NCBI GenBank assembly: GCA_016931365.1
Contig: JAFGEY010000358.1
Span: 1 to 17,059, forward strand
Direction of reading: 5' to 3'
Origin: Anaerolineae bacterium
Lineage (GTDB): Bacteria > Chloroflexota > Anaerolineae > JAFGEY01
DNA: 17,059 nucleotides
Positions 7,087 through 15,500 of this stretch are shown here, in pieces (the first letter of the stretch is position 1; each line of letters begins with the position of its first letter). Made by a program: the position numbers and the translations under genes. The notes beneath the pieces are model-generated. The model was not told where the DNA came from, made no database searches, and saw only the letters and a list, made by a program, of their open reading frames with translations.

Positions 7087-7428
7087 TTACATTTCGCGCA
7101 GCGTCTCGACCGTGGCAAAGGCGTGGCGCATGTGCGGGATAAAGATGCTTCCGCTCACCACCAGGGCCACGTTCAATGCCTCGTACAACTCTGCATCGGT
7201 GTAGCCCAGGTTGACACACTGGATCAGATGATAGTCGATGCAGTCGTTGCAGCGCAGCACGCAGCTTGCCACCAGGCCGAGCAGTTCTTTGGTTTTGGCG
7301 TCGAGCGCGCCATCCTGGTAGCACGTTGTGTCCAGGTTGAAAAAGCGCTTGATCCCCAGGTGATCGGAGGCCATAATTTTTTCATTCATCTGCGCGCGAT
7401 AGGCCTCAAATTGTTCGATGTGATTCAT
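7087..7428 (-). CDS. Carboxymuconolactone decarboxylase (AhpD-like) family protein
   Basis: This is a small all-helical protein of 113 residues. The motif C60-N-D-C63-I-D-Y-H67 is the CxxCxxxH active site of AhpD-like peroxidase-coupled disulfide reductases, preceded by the KTKELLGLVAS helix typical of the family. This makes a thiol redox role more likely than decarboxylation of carboxymuconolactone. I chose the ATG at 7428 (GGAG 8 nt upstream). An in-frame ATG at 7491 would add 21 residues encoded entirely by a palindromic repeat and is probably not used. It sits between nadE and a flavodoxin gene on the - strand. Confidence 0.88.
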   Translation of the reverse strand: MNHIEQFEAYRAQMNEKIMASDHLGIKRFFNLDTTCYQDGALDAKTKELLGLVASCVLRCNDCIDYHLIQCVNLGYTDAELYEALNVALVVSGSIFIPHMRHAFATVETLREM

Positions 7429-7457
7429 TAAACCTGCTCCATTTATGATAGAGACAA

Positions 7458-7488
7458 GAAACCAGGTTTTTGTCAAAAACCTGGTTTC
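7458..7488. repeat. Perfect 31-bp palindrome between nadE and the CMD gene
   Basis: The 15-nt arm GAAACCAGGTTTTTG (7458-7472) is exactly complementary to CAAAAACCTGGTTTC (7474-7488), with a single central T. It lies 18 bases after the nadE stop on the - strand and 30 bases before the next start. It can form a hairpin that processes or partly terminates the nadE transcript. On the - strand its centre contains TTGACA, a potential -35 hexamer, though no good -10 follows at 16-18 bp. It resembles dispersed GAAACC..GGTTTC palindromes. Confidence 0.85.
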
Positions 7489-7506
7489 CAACGGCTTGAG
7501 GTTCTG

Positions 7507-8244
7507 CTATCCACGTCTGACCGGAAACGCGGGCGGCAGCTCACGTTTGTGCGCCGAGCGTTTGACCATCATCTCGACTTTAGAGATACGATCTTGAGGC
7601 AGATCCGGTTCTTCGCCAGATTGCCACGCCGCCAGGATGGCATCGATCTCGGTATAGGTGATGCCCATCTCGCCCTCGTCGGTTTGACCGGGCCACAGGC
7701 CGGGCGACGGCGCGCGGTCGATGATCGGCTGAGGCACGCCGAGCACACGAGCCAACTCGCGCACTTGATGCTTGTACAGCTCGCCCAGCGGTTCCAGATC
7801 GACGCCGCCATCGCCAAATTTGGTGAAAAAGCCAACCATAATCTCGGGACGGTTGCCCGTGCCGGCGACCAGATAACTCCGCGACTGAGCCAGGTAATAG
7901 AGCGTGCTCATCCGCAGACGCGGCTTGAGGTTGGCGCGCGCCATATCGCTGCCGGGCGGCAAGGCAGCGAGAAACACATCGAACACCGGCGACAGATCGA
8001 CGGTCAGCAAAGGCAGATCGAAAGTCCGAGCGGCCATCTGCGAAAAAACCTCATCCTCTGGCATGCTGTGACAAGGCATCCACACCGCCAGCACATCCTC
8101 CCCGGCTGCACGCCGGGCCAGCGCTGCCGACACTGCCGAGTCGATACCGCCACTCAGACCAACCACAAAGCCTTTTGCCCCGGCCAACTCCAGCTTGCTG
8201 TACATCCACACCACGATTTCATCTGCTAATTTTTGATAATCCAT
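7507..8244 (-). CDS. nadE: NAD+ synthase, NH3-dependent
   Basis: This enzyme makes NAD+ from deamido-NAD+, ATP and ammonia, the last step of NAD synthesis. At 245 residues it matches the short ammonia-dependent form; no glutaminase (nitrilase) domain is fused. LSGGIDSA (residues 30-37) is the ATP pyrophosphatase P-loop. AGTGNRPE and KFGDGGVDLEP are the substrate and Mg-binding segments characteristic of NadE. PSPGLWPGQTDEGEMG contains the conserved loop before the C-terminal helices. The ATG at 8244 has GGAG five nt upstream; an alternative in-frame start at 8268 would lie upstream of this Shine-Dalgarno. It is the first intact gene of the - strand operon, under a promoter near 8566-8594. Confidence 0.95.
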   Translation of the reverse strand: MDYQKLADEIVVWMYSKLELAGAKGFVVGLSGGIDSAVSAALARRAAGEDVLAVWMPCHSMPEDEVFSQMAARTFDLPLLTVDLSPVFDVFLAALPPGSDMARANLKPRLRMSTLYYLAQSRSYLVAGTGNRPEIMVGFFTKFGDGGVDLEPLGELYKHQVRELARVLGVPQPIIDRAPSPGLWPGQTDEGEMGITYTEIDAILAAWQSGEEPDLPQDRISKVEMMVKRSAHKRELPPAFPVRRG

Positions 8245-8251
8245 GTACTCT

Positions 8252-8265
8252 CCTTTTATAAAAGG
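8252..8265 (-). promoter_or_regulatory. nadE: Palindrome covering the nadE ribosome-binding site
   Basis: CCTTTTATAAAAGG is a perfect 14-bp palindrome; on the - strand its last bases (AAAAGG) start the nadE Shine-Dalgarno AAAGGAGAG. It could be an operator or could partly mask the ribosome-binding site. It is AT-rich, so the hairpin would be weak, and a chance origin is possible. Confidence 0.35.
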
Positions 8266-8272
8266 CAATGGG

Positions 8273-8550
8273 CTATTCCAACCCCGCCACCACCTCGACG
8301 CTAGTCAAAGCCATCTGATAGTGAAAAATAGCGTGCATCAGATCGCCGTCATGAGGCATGATACCCAGATTTTGCGCCACGTCAACCGGCAGATCATAAG
8401 CCTGCACGCAGTTGGTGGAAACGATGACTCGTTGACGACTGCCGCACGCGCTTTTCGAAACAATCTGGCCGTTGGCATCACACTGTCGGCGACACGGAAA
8501 CCGGACAGCGTCCCTTCATAGGCAAAACCGACGAGCAGATCGATATTAGT
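8273..8550 (-). pseudogene. Frameshifted relic of an unrecognised protein upstream of nadE
   Basis: On the - strand two protein-like segments lie in different frames. The first (about 8544 to 8480) reads IDLLVGFAYEGTLSGFRVADS. The second (about 8478 down to a TAG at 8275) includes DANGQIVSKSACGSRQ and, after a short gap, VDVAQNLGIMPHDGDLMHAI. The two join naturally near 8480 if one frameshift is allowed. No ATG, GTG or TTG with a ribosome-binding site precedes the first segment, so the 5' end may also be lost. I do not recognise the family. It lies directly downstream of a strong promoter and operator. A sequencing or assembly indel could also produce this picture. Confidence 0.4.
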
Positions 8551-8566
8551 GTATTATATACACTAA
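8546..8566. promoter_or_regulatory. Perfect operator-like dyad at the transcription start
   Basis: TTAGTGTAT (8546-8554) and ATACACTAA (8558-8566) are exact inverted copies separated by TAT. The dyad begins at the last base of the -10 box of the - strand promoter and covers the expected start site near 8559, a classic repressor position. The AGTGTA...TACACT form recalls sites of GntR-family (YtrA-like) repressors, which is an inference. No regulator gene is adjacent; the broken gene just downstream could be what remains of one, but that is unproven. Confidence 0.6.
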
Positions 8567-8594
8567 ATATAATGTAAATGACCCGCTTTGTCAA
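8566..8594 (-). promoter_or_regulatory. Sigma70-type promoter reading toward nadE
   Basis: On the - strand TTGACA (8594-8589) is followed by 17 nt and TATATT (8571-8566). This is a perfect -35, optimal spacing and a -10 with one mismatch, the strongest promoter-like sequence noticed in the window. It would transcribe the frameshifted relic and then nadE, the CMD gene and the flavodoxin gene, and it is overlapped by the dyad at 8546-8566. Confidence 0.65.
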
Positions 8595-8601
8595 GTCGTA
8601 C

Positions 8602-8630
8602 TTGCGCTTCCCCCCACTTTATGGTACGAT
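8602..8630 (+). promoter_or_regulatory. trmFO: Promoter of trmFO, divergent to the nadE promoter
   Basis: TTGCGC (8602-8607) and TACGAT (8625-8630) are separated by 17 nt. A start near 8637 would leave a leader of about 21 nt containing GGAGAG before the TTG start codon at 8658. The -35 box lies only seven bases from that of the opposing promoter. Confidence 0.5.
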
Positions 8631-8657
8631 TGCACAAGCTCTGATTGTGGAGAGAAT

Positions 8658-10001
8658 TTGAACGAGGCTTATGTGACCGTCATCGGCGGCGGCTTGGCGG
8701 GCTGTGAAGCCGCCTGGCAGGCAGCACAGCGCGGCATCGACGTTACCTTGTACGAAATGCGGCCCAACCACGCCACACCCGCTCACTGCACCGACCTGCT
8801 GGCCGAGCTGGTGTGTTCCAATTCACTCGGCTCCAACCTGCCTGACCGCGCGCCGGGCTTGCTCAAGGCTGAACTGCGACGATTGGGATCGCTCATCCTG
8901 TCCGCAGCCGACGAGACCGCCGTCCCTGCTGGCACTGCGCTTGCGGTGGGGCGCAAAGCCTTTTCGCAGCGAATTACAGAGAAAATCGAAGCCCATCCGC
9001 GGATTACGGTTTGCCGCCAGGAGGTTTTTGCACTGCCGATTGAAGGTGTGACCATCATCGCTACCGGGCCACTGACCAGCGATGCCCTCGCCGCCGACAT
9101 CGCCCAGCTGGCCGGGCAGGAGCAGCTCTACTTTTACGATGCGATGGCCCCCATCGTAGCCCTCAACTCGATTGATATGGGCAAAGCCTTTCGCGGCTCG
9201 CGCTATGGACATGGCGAGGACGACGAAGGCGATTACATCAACTGCCCGCTAAATCAGGCCGAGTACGATCGTTTCGTCGAAGCGCTGCTTCAAGCTGAAT
9301 GCACCCCGTTGCGCAACTTTGAACGCGAGGACGAGCGATTCTTTGAGGCCTGCCTGCCCGTCGAGGTAATTGCCGAACGCGGGCGCGAGGCGCTGGCCTT
9401 TGGCCCACTCAAGCCGGTCGGACTGACCAATCCGTACACTGGTCGGCGGCCCTATGCGGTAGTTCAACTGCGGCAGGACAATCTGGCAGCGACACTATAC
9501 AACCTGGTCGGCTTTCAGACCAACTTGCGCTGGAGCGAACAGCAGCGCGTTTTCCGGCTGATTCCCGGCTTGGAAGAGGCCGAATTTGTGCGTTACGGAC
9601 AGATGCACCGCAATACCTACATCAACTCACCGGCCCTGCTGGAACCAACACTGGCCTATAAGGCCTTTCCGGAAGGTACGAAACGACATCTGTTCTTCGC
9701 CGGCCAACTCACCGGCACCGAGGGCTATGTCGGTTCGACGGCCAGTGGCCTGATCGCCGGGATCAACGCGGCGCGGCTGCTATTAAGCCAAACACAGGTC
9801 GCCCCGCCGCCAACGACAATGATCGGTGCGTTGTTGCGTTACATCACCACGCCGCAGAAAGACTTTCAGCCGATGAAGGCCAATATGGGCTTACTGCCAC
9901 CGCTGGAGCCGTGGGTGCACGGCAAGCGAGAGCGGTTTCGACGACTGGCGAAACGAGCCATAGGTGACTTGGAATCATTCACCCGAGATAAGCTCATCTA
10001 A
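8658..10001 (+). CDS. trmFO: Methylenetetrahydrofolate--tRNA (uracil-5-)-methyltransferase TrmFO
   Basis: This FAD- and folate-dependent enzyme forms 5-methyluridine at position 54 (the T loop) of tRNA. At 447 residues it is full length for the family. [13 protein letters not shown] (residues 8-20) is the FAD dinucleotide-binding motif. [10 protein letters not shown] contains Cys53, matching the conserved cysteine of the Bacillus enzyme. [14 protein letters not shown] contains Cys232, matching the second, catalytic cysteine. [21 protein letters not shown] is the C-terminal FAD-contact signature. The start is TTG, supported by GGAGAG immediately upstream and by alignment of the N-terminal strand; no in-frame ATG exists near it. 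It is followed 54 nt later by a membrane protein gene that may be on the same transcript. Confidence 0.96.
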   Translation: MNEAYVTVIGGGLAGCEAAWQAAQRGIDVTLYEMRPNHATPAHCTDLLAELVCSNSLGSNLPDRAPGLLKAELRRLGSLILSAADETAVPAGTALAVGRKAFSQRITEKIEAHPRITVCRQEVFALPIEGVTIIATGPLTSDALAADIAQLAGQEQLYFYDAMAPIVALNSIDMGKAFRGSRYGHGEDDEGDYINCPLNQAEYDRFVEALLQAECTPLRNFEREDERFFEACLPVEVIAERGREALAFGPLKPVGLTNPYTGRRPYAVVQLRQDNLAATLYNLVGFQTNLRWSEQQRVFRLIPGLEEAEFVRYGQMHRNTYINSPALLEPTLAYKAFPEGTKRHLFFAGQLTGTEGYVGSTASGLIAGINAARLLLSQTQVAPPPTTMIGALLRYITTPQKDFQPMKANMGLLPPLEPWVHGKRERFRRLAKRAIGDLESFTRDKLI

Positions 10002-10055
10002 AATAATCTTTGTATCGCACGACTAAAATGCCCACAGAGAGGAGAAGCACAGATT

Positions 10056-10817
10056 ATGTTCAAATACATAGCCGGTGAATTCGATACGCCCTTTCAATTG
10101 TTTGGGGTGGCTCACATTGGTGTTCTTTTATTTATCCTCGTTTATAATATATTTATGTCCATTGACCTCAAGCGGACCAAGATTCCCTGGCTGAATAAGC
10201 AGTTTCGCTATGCATTGGCCTTTTTGCTCATTTTTCAAGAGGTCTCGCTAAATGTGTGGTACATCCTCACTCATCAGTGGGACATCGGTGCGTCATTGCC
10301 GATCCACTTGTGCGGTGCGGCGCTGATCCTCTCGGCGATCATGCTGGTTACGGACAGTTATGCGATCTTTGAGATCACTTATTTTTGGGGCTTTGCCGGG
10401 GCCACGCAAGCGCTGCTCACGCCAGACATCGCCGCTTACGGCTTTCCGCACTATCGTTTTCTCCAATTTTTCATCTCGCATGGCGCCATTGTCACCGCCA
10501 GCGCCTACATGACCTTTGTGCGCGGCTATCGGCCTACCTGGAAGTCGTACTGGAAGGCGCTAGCCGTGACCCTGCTCTATGCCATCCCCATTGCCGGGTT
10601 TAACTGGCTGGTGGGCGGCAACTATTTGTTCATCTGCCGAAAACCGCCCACCGCTTCCCTGCTGGATGTGATGGGGCCGTGGCCGTGGTACTTGATCCCC
10701 CTGTTTTTCGTAGCGATAGCAATATTTGCGCTATTTTATTCTCCGTATGCGATCAAGGACTGGCTGGCGGTGCGCAAGCCGGCCTCACAAACCGTCTCGA
10801 CTTTGGAGGATCGGTGA
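10056..10817 (+). CDS. YwaF / TIGR02206-family integral membrane protein
   Basis: This membrane protein of 253 residues has about six to seven hydrophobic helices. The signature segments are those of the YwaF/TIGR02206 family: LPIHLCGAAL in the third helix region, TQALLTPDIAAYGFPHYRFLQFFISHG, and near the C-terminus YLFICRKPPTASLLD followed by MGPWPWYLIP. The biochemical function of the family is not known; distant similarity to TMEM164 acyltransferase-like proteins has been noted for it. The GAGAGGAGA ribosome-binding site is 10-11 nt from the ATG, rather far. It lies between trmFO and a YhaM-like nuclease gene without an obvious functional connection, and its base composition is more AT-rich than the glycan block. 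Confidence 0.88.
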   Translation: MFKYIAGEFDTPFQLFGVAHIGVLLFILVYNIFMSIDLKRTKIPWLNKQFRYALAFLLIFQEVSLNVWYILTHQWDIGASLPIHLCGAALILSAIMLVTDSYAIFEITYFWGFAGATQALLTPDIAAYGFPHYRFLQFFISHGAIVTASAYMTFVRGYRPTWKSYWKALAVTLLYAIPIAGFNWLVGGNYLFICRKPPTASLLDVMGPWPWYLIPLFFVAIAIFALFYSPYAIKDWLAVRKPASQTVSTLEDR

Positions 10818-10900
10818 TAAAATGATCCCTGCAAAACGTGGCATTAGATCGTCAAGTATTCGCGTAAACTAGTGGATCATCGATCCTCAAGGAGAATGAT

Positions 10901-11875
10901 ATGTCTCGTCTGACCGTCGCCGAACTGCGGCCTAACACCCAACTCAATAAAGCGCCTTTTTTGCTCGCCTCCCTTGATCCGGCGACTGACCGCAACGGCA
11001 GCCCTTACCTGAAAATGACCTTGCGCGACAAGACCGGCGACATCGAAGCGCGCTACTGGCGCGTGCCCGACGGCGTCGCCGAACGGATCAAGACCGGCTT
11101 TGGCGTACTGGTCAGCGGCCAAGTCACCGAGTATAAGGGACTGATCCAGATCGGCGTCACCGACATCCAGCCGGGCGAGCTGGATAATCCCGAAGATTTT
11201 CTGCCGATTGCCCGCCGCCCGCGCGAAGAAATGCTCGACGAATTGCAAAAACTGATCAGTAGCATCAAAAACCCGCATTTGAAAGCGTTGCTCAAAGAGG
11301 TATTAAGCGAAGGGGACTTTCAGCGGCAATTCCTCGTCGCCGCCGCGGCCAAGACGTATCATCATGCCTGTGTCGGCGGGCTGCTGGAGCACTCGCTGGA
11401 CGTGGTCAAGTTGATGCTGACCGAGGTTCGACGCTACCCCGAGATCGACCGCGACCTGGGGGCTACCGTCGCCCTGCTACACGACGTCGGCAAGGTAGAG
11501 AGCTATGCCTTTGGCGGCGATTTCGACATGACCGACGCTGGCAAGCTGCTCGGACACATCTATATGGGCGCGGCCCGCATCGAGCGAGCCATCGACCGCA
11601 TTGAGGGATTTCCGCCCGAGCTGAAACTGCGCGTCTTGCACGCCATTCTCGCCCACCATGGCGACCTGGACAAAGGCTCCCCCGTCACTCCACGGACGCC
11701 GGAAGCCATCGCCCTGCACTATGCCGACAACCTCGACGGCAGTCTGCGCGGCTGGTTTGACTATGTCAAAACCCAGGGCAGCACCGCCGCCTGGACTTTG
11801 CGCAGCCCAATGCACGGCGATGAGTTGTTTGTGGGAAGCGATCCTACGCTCAAATTGAGAGAGAATCCGCAATGA
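10901..11875 (+). CDS. 3'-5' exoribonuclease YhaM-like (OB-fold plus HD domain)
   Basis: This predicted cytoplasmic RNase of 324 residues trims RNA (and possibly single-stranded DNA) 3' ends. Residues 1-105 form the OB-fold (TVAELRPNT, YLKMTLRDKTGDIEARYW, GFGVLVSGQV). Residues ~130-300 form the metal-dependent HD domain. Metal ligands are His164 (GGLLEHS), His194-Asp195 (LLHDVGK), His247 and His252/253 (HAILAHHG), and the Asp of HYADNLDG. The AAGGAGA site five nt from the ATG fixes the start. The stop overlaps the start of the following DUF433 gene by four bases (ATGA), so the nuclease and the TA-like pair are translationally coupled. YhaM of Bacillus is the family reference, and the domain order matches. 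Confidence 0.93.
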   Translation: MSRLTVAELRPNTQLNKAPFLLASLDPATDRNGSPYLKMTLRDKTGDIEARYWRVPDGVAERIKTGFGVLVSGQVTEYKGLIQIGVTDIQPGELDNPEDFLPIARRPREEMLDELQKLISSIKNPHLKALLKEVLSEGDFQRQFLVAAAAKTYHHACVGGLLEHSLDVVKLMLTEVRRYPEIDRDLGATVALLHDVGKVESYAFGGDFDMTDAGKLLGHIYMGAARIERAIDRIEGFPPELKLRVLHAILAHHGDLDKGSPVTPRTPEAIALHYADNLDGSLRGWFDYVKTQGSTAAWTLRSPMHGDELFVGSDPTLKLRENPQ

Positions 11876-12114
11876 ATGAACTATTAAAGCGCATTTCTGT
11901 AGACCCAAACGTTTGTTTCGGCAAACCGTGCATACGCGGCACGCGCATCTGGGTTGCGCTGATTCTGGATTTTCTAGCCACAGGAATGACCATTGAAGAA
12001 ATTATCCAGGAATACCCACAACTAACGCCTCAAGATATCTATGCAGCCCTTGCCTATGGCGCAGAAATGAGCCGTGTCCGATTTGTCGAAATTCAAGCCG
12101 AGGCTGCGGCATGA
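11872..12114 (+). CDS. DUF433 domain protein, predicted antitoxin
   Basis: This 80-residue protein has the DUF433 signature ISVDPNVCFGKPCIRGTRI near its N-terminus, followed by helices (MTIEEIIQEYPQLTPQDIYAAL) that form a winged helix-turn-helix-like fold. DUF433 proteins typically precede DUF5615 PIN-like proteins and are treated as VapB-type antitoxins. Exactly that partner follows here through a 4-nt ATGA overlap. It also starts through an ATGA overlap with the upstream nuclease gene and has no separate promoter that I can see. Codon use is visibly more AT-rich than in its neighbours, consistent with acquisition. Confidence 0.9.
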   Translation: MNELLKRISVDPNVCFGKPCIRGTRIWVALILDFLATGMTIEEIIQEYPQLTPQDIYAALAYGAEMSRVRFVEIQAEAAA

Positions 12115-12479
12115 AATTCAAGCTGGATGAAAATCTGGGAACTAGAACGCAAAACCTGTTCCAGTCCGCTGGATTTGACATTGAAACAGTGCGCAACGAA
12201 AACCTTCAAGGCTGTTCCGATCTGCATTTATACCAAATCTGTTGTGCTGAACAACGATGTTTAATCACTTTGGACGTGGACTTTGCCGATATTATCCGTT
12301 TTCCGCCTGATCGTACACAAGGCATTGCCGTCATTCGTGTACCAAAAAATCCAAGCCTTGGCTTACTGGAACAACTGGTTCGCCAATTCTTGACTGCCTT
12401 GAGAGAGATGGATATCAAAGGTCAATTGTGGATTGTTGAAGTCGGACGCATTCGCGTACAGCAGTCCGAAACAATTTGA
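12111..12479 (+). CDS. DUF5615 PIN-like protein, predicted toxin
   Basis: This 122-residue protein matches the DUF5615/Mut7-C-like PIN fold. The N-terminal strand MKFKLDENLG contributes Asp6 and Glu7. The central LITLDVDFADI contributes Asp55, Asp57 and Asp60. These acidic residues are the expected metal-binding set of a PIN-type ribonuclease. IAVIRVPKN and the C-terminal LWIVEVGRIRV strands complete the fold. With the overlapping DUF433 gene it forms a compact toxin-antitoxin-like module, although nuclease toxicity is not established for most members. It lies 21 nt upstream of the receptor kinase gene, so some co-transcription is possible. Confidence 0.88.
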   Translation: MKFKLDENLGTRTQNLFQSAGFDIETVRNENLQGCSDLHLYQICCAEQRCLITLDVDFADIIRFPPDRTQGIAVIRVPKNPSLGLLEQLVRQFLTALREMDIKGQLWIVEVGRIRVQQSETI

Positions 12480-12500
12480 CTTTCATATTGGAGGTCAACT

Positions 12501-15500
12501 ATGGCCGATATGACCGGAAAAACACTAGGAAAATACCGTATTGTTGAGCGGCTGGGGCGGGGCGGCATGGCCGAAGTGTACAAAGCCTATCAGCCAGGGC
12601 TTGATCGCTATGTAGCGATCAAGCTGATGCATGGCTACCTGGCCGAAGACCCCGATTTCGTCGGTCGATTCCAGCGCGAGGCCAAGGCCATTGCTGCCCT
12701 GCACCACCCGCACATCGTTCAGGTGCACGATTTTGACATCGAAAGCGACGTGTATTATATGGTGCAGGAATACGTCGAAGGCGGCACACTCAAAGCCAGG
12801 TTGCAAGAGGCTCGCTCGACGAAACAACCAATCACGATTCAAGAGACGGTGCGCATCCTGTCTGCCATTTGTGACGCCGTCGACTATGCCCACCAGCAGG
12901 GGCGCGTCCACCGCGATATCAAACCGGACAACATCATGTTCGACGCGCGCGATCGCCCGGTGCTCACCGATTTTGGCATCGCCAGCATCGTCGGGGGAAC
13001 GCGTTTTACTGCCACCGGCGCGATGGTCGGCACGCCAGCCTACATGTCACCAGAGCAGGGCAAGGGCTATCCCGGCGACGAGCGCAGCGACGTCTACTCG
13101 CTGGGCGTCGTGCTGTACGAGATGGTCACTGGACGCATCCCCTTTGACGCAGACACGCCTTTTGCCGTGGTGCTCAAGCACGTCAACGAGCCGCTGCCAA
13201 TGCCGCGCACGCTCAACCCCGATGTGCCTTACAGCATCGAACGGGTGATCCTCAAGGCACTGGCCAAAGACCCCGCCGACCGCTACCAGCGTGCCTCTGA
13301 CCTGTCGCACGCGTTGCAAGATATGCTTGAAGAAGAAACATCTCCGGCCTGGGAGACACCGCCCATCATCGAACAAGCCATGCAGGCAGTGACGCCGCCG
13401 CCTTCGATTCAAAAGCCGGGTACAGAGATTGCCCTGCCCGTCGAACCACCCATCGCTGCCATCCCGCCAGATGCGATGACTCCACCGCCTGTAGAAGCTG
13501 TCGGGGTTGACACGGCCAAAACAAGCGAGAAGAAAAAGCGCCCGGCCTGGCTGTGGATCGTCGGCGCAGTGGCGGGCGTAGCACTGTTGTTTTGTTGCAC
13601 GCTGGGCGGCCTCAATATGCTCAAGCGCATCCGCGAACAGCGCGCGCTCAAAGAAGGGACAGTTGTGGTTACGCCCGGCGCGGCAGCACTCACCCCAACC
13701 AGCAAGGATTTGACCAGACAAGCCGTGTCGGCCGCGCCGGAACCCGTCGGCCAAGTGCAAGCCCTGATCGATCAGGGCTTTGAGATGTTGGGCGATGAAT
13801 GTTTGGGTGATCTAGATCGCGCACTGGCGCTGTTTGAGCAGGCCCTGGCCCAAGACGCCAACGCCGCCCGCGCCCATGCGGGGCAAGCGTTCAGCCAGTT
13901 CTGTCAGGGCTACAACAACCCGGCGTTGGACAGCGCCAACCGCGCCATCGAACTGGCCCCGGATGACCCGCTGGGCTATTACGTGCGCGGGCGCATCCAG
14001 GCCGATCAAGAAAAAGCCGAGGAGGCGGTAGCCGATTTCAGCGCCGCCATCGAACGCGACCCCGGCTTTGCCAGAGCCTATTACCGACGCGCGCTTCTCT
14101 ATGTCTGGCCGTTGGAAGCCTATGACGAGGCCTTTGCCGACCTGAACCAGGCCATCGCCCTCGCGCCAGAAATGTCTGTCGCCTACCTGGAGCGCGGCAA
14201 CCTGCACCTGTGGCACAAACAGGACCCCCAGGCCGCGCTGGCCGATTTCAACCGCTTTATCGAGTTAGAGCCGGATAACCCGCAGGGCTATGCCGAGCGC
14301 GCGGTGGTCTATGAAAACCTGCAAGATTATGCCCAGGCTGCTGTCGAGTTGACGCTGGCCCTCGAACGCGCGCCGGAAGAGGACAAACCCGCTTATTATT
14401 TCAACCGTGGGCGAGACTATCAATTCAGCGGGCAACTGGACAAGGCCATCGACGACTATGACCAGTCTATCGCGCAAAGCCCCGACGTGGAAGCCTATTT
14501 CTGGCGTGGGATGGCCTACTATCAAACCGAAAACAACGAGGCAGCGCTGGCCGATTTCGACCAGGTGCTGCTCCTGGGCTGGGAAGGCCGCGAAGGAGCC
14601 GCCCATCACGCCAAAGGCTGGATTTTTGCCCGCCAGGGCAACTTTGAGCAAGCCATCGCCGCTTACGATCAGGCCATCGAATATGATTTTGATGACTATG
14701 CCTGGCCCTTTTTCATCGACACCCACCCACTGCTCGACCGGGCGCGCGCCTACCGCGCGCTAGAGCAGTACGAGCGCGCGCTGGACGATCTGAACGCACT
14801 GATCGAGGACGAGGGCTACGATGGGTGGGCATTGGCCTACCTGGAGCGCGCTCTCACCTATCGGGCGATGGGCCAGCGCCTCAAAGCGGTGCAAGACCTG
14901 CGCCAGGCCTGGGAACTGGCCGACCGGCAGGAACTACGCGATGAGATCGAGCGGCTGCTTGCGGAGACTCAAGAGGGCGGGCAGCCCCAAGAGCCGACGA
15001 CGGTCGACTGCCGCAGCGCCGACGTGTTTTGCGTGGGGATGGTTTCGACTGAGACCGGCATCAACGATTATGGTTTCAACTATTACACCTGGCAGGGCGT
15101 CCTGCAAGCCGAAGCCGAACTGGGTGCCGTGGTCAGCTACTCTGAACCTGCCGATGCGAGCCAGTTTGTGGCGCACATCACCGAATTTGCCGAGGCCGGC
15201 TATGATGTGATCGTCACTGTTGGTTGGACACAATACGAGGCTACACATATCGTTGCCGCTGCCTATGGCACGGACAGTGTCTACATTGCCGTCGATCAAT
15301 ACCAGGCAGCCGAAGAATATCTGGCTAATGTCGTCGGCCTGATCTTTCCCGAAGACCAGGCCGGATTCCTGGCCGGCGCGCTGGCCTCGATGATGAGCAA
15401 GACCGGCATCATCGGCGCGGTGCTGGGACCGGATACCGTGCCGCCGGTGTGGCGATACGGCGAAGGGTTTTACGAGGGCGCAGCCTATATCGATCCCGAT

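Noticed and set aside
7429..7491. N-terminal extension of the CMD gene from an upstream ATG at 7491
   Set aside because: The added residues are encoded by the perfect palindrome, while the ATG at 7428 has a Shine-Dalgarno and gives a normal family N-terminus.
8243..8521. 92-codon + strand open frame between nadE and trmFO
   Set aside because: It starts inside the nadE start region on the other strand, lacks a ribosome-binding site, and the protein-like signal is on the - strand.
12111..12479. Possibility that the DUF5615 gene is an unrelated hypothetical protein
   Set aside because: The N-terminal KLDENL, the central TLDVDFAD and the overlapping DUF433 partner together are characteristic of the DUF433-DUF5615 module.
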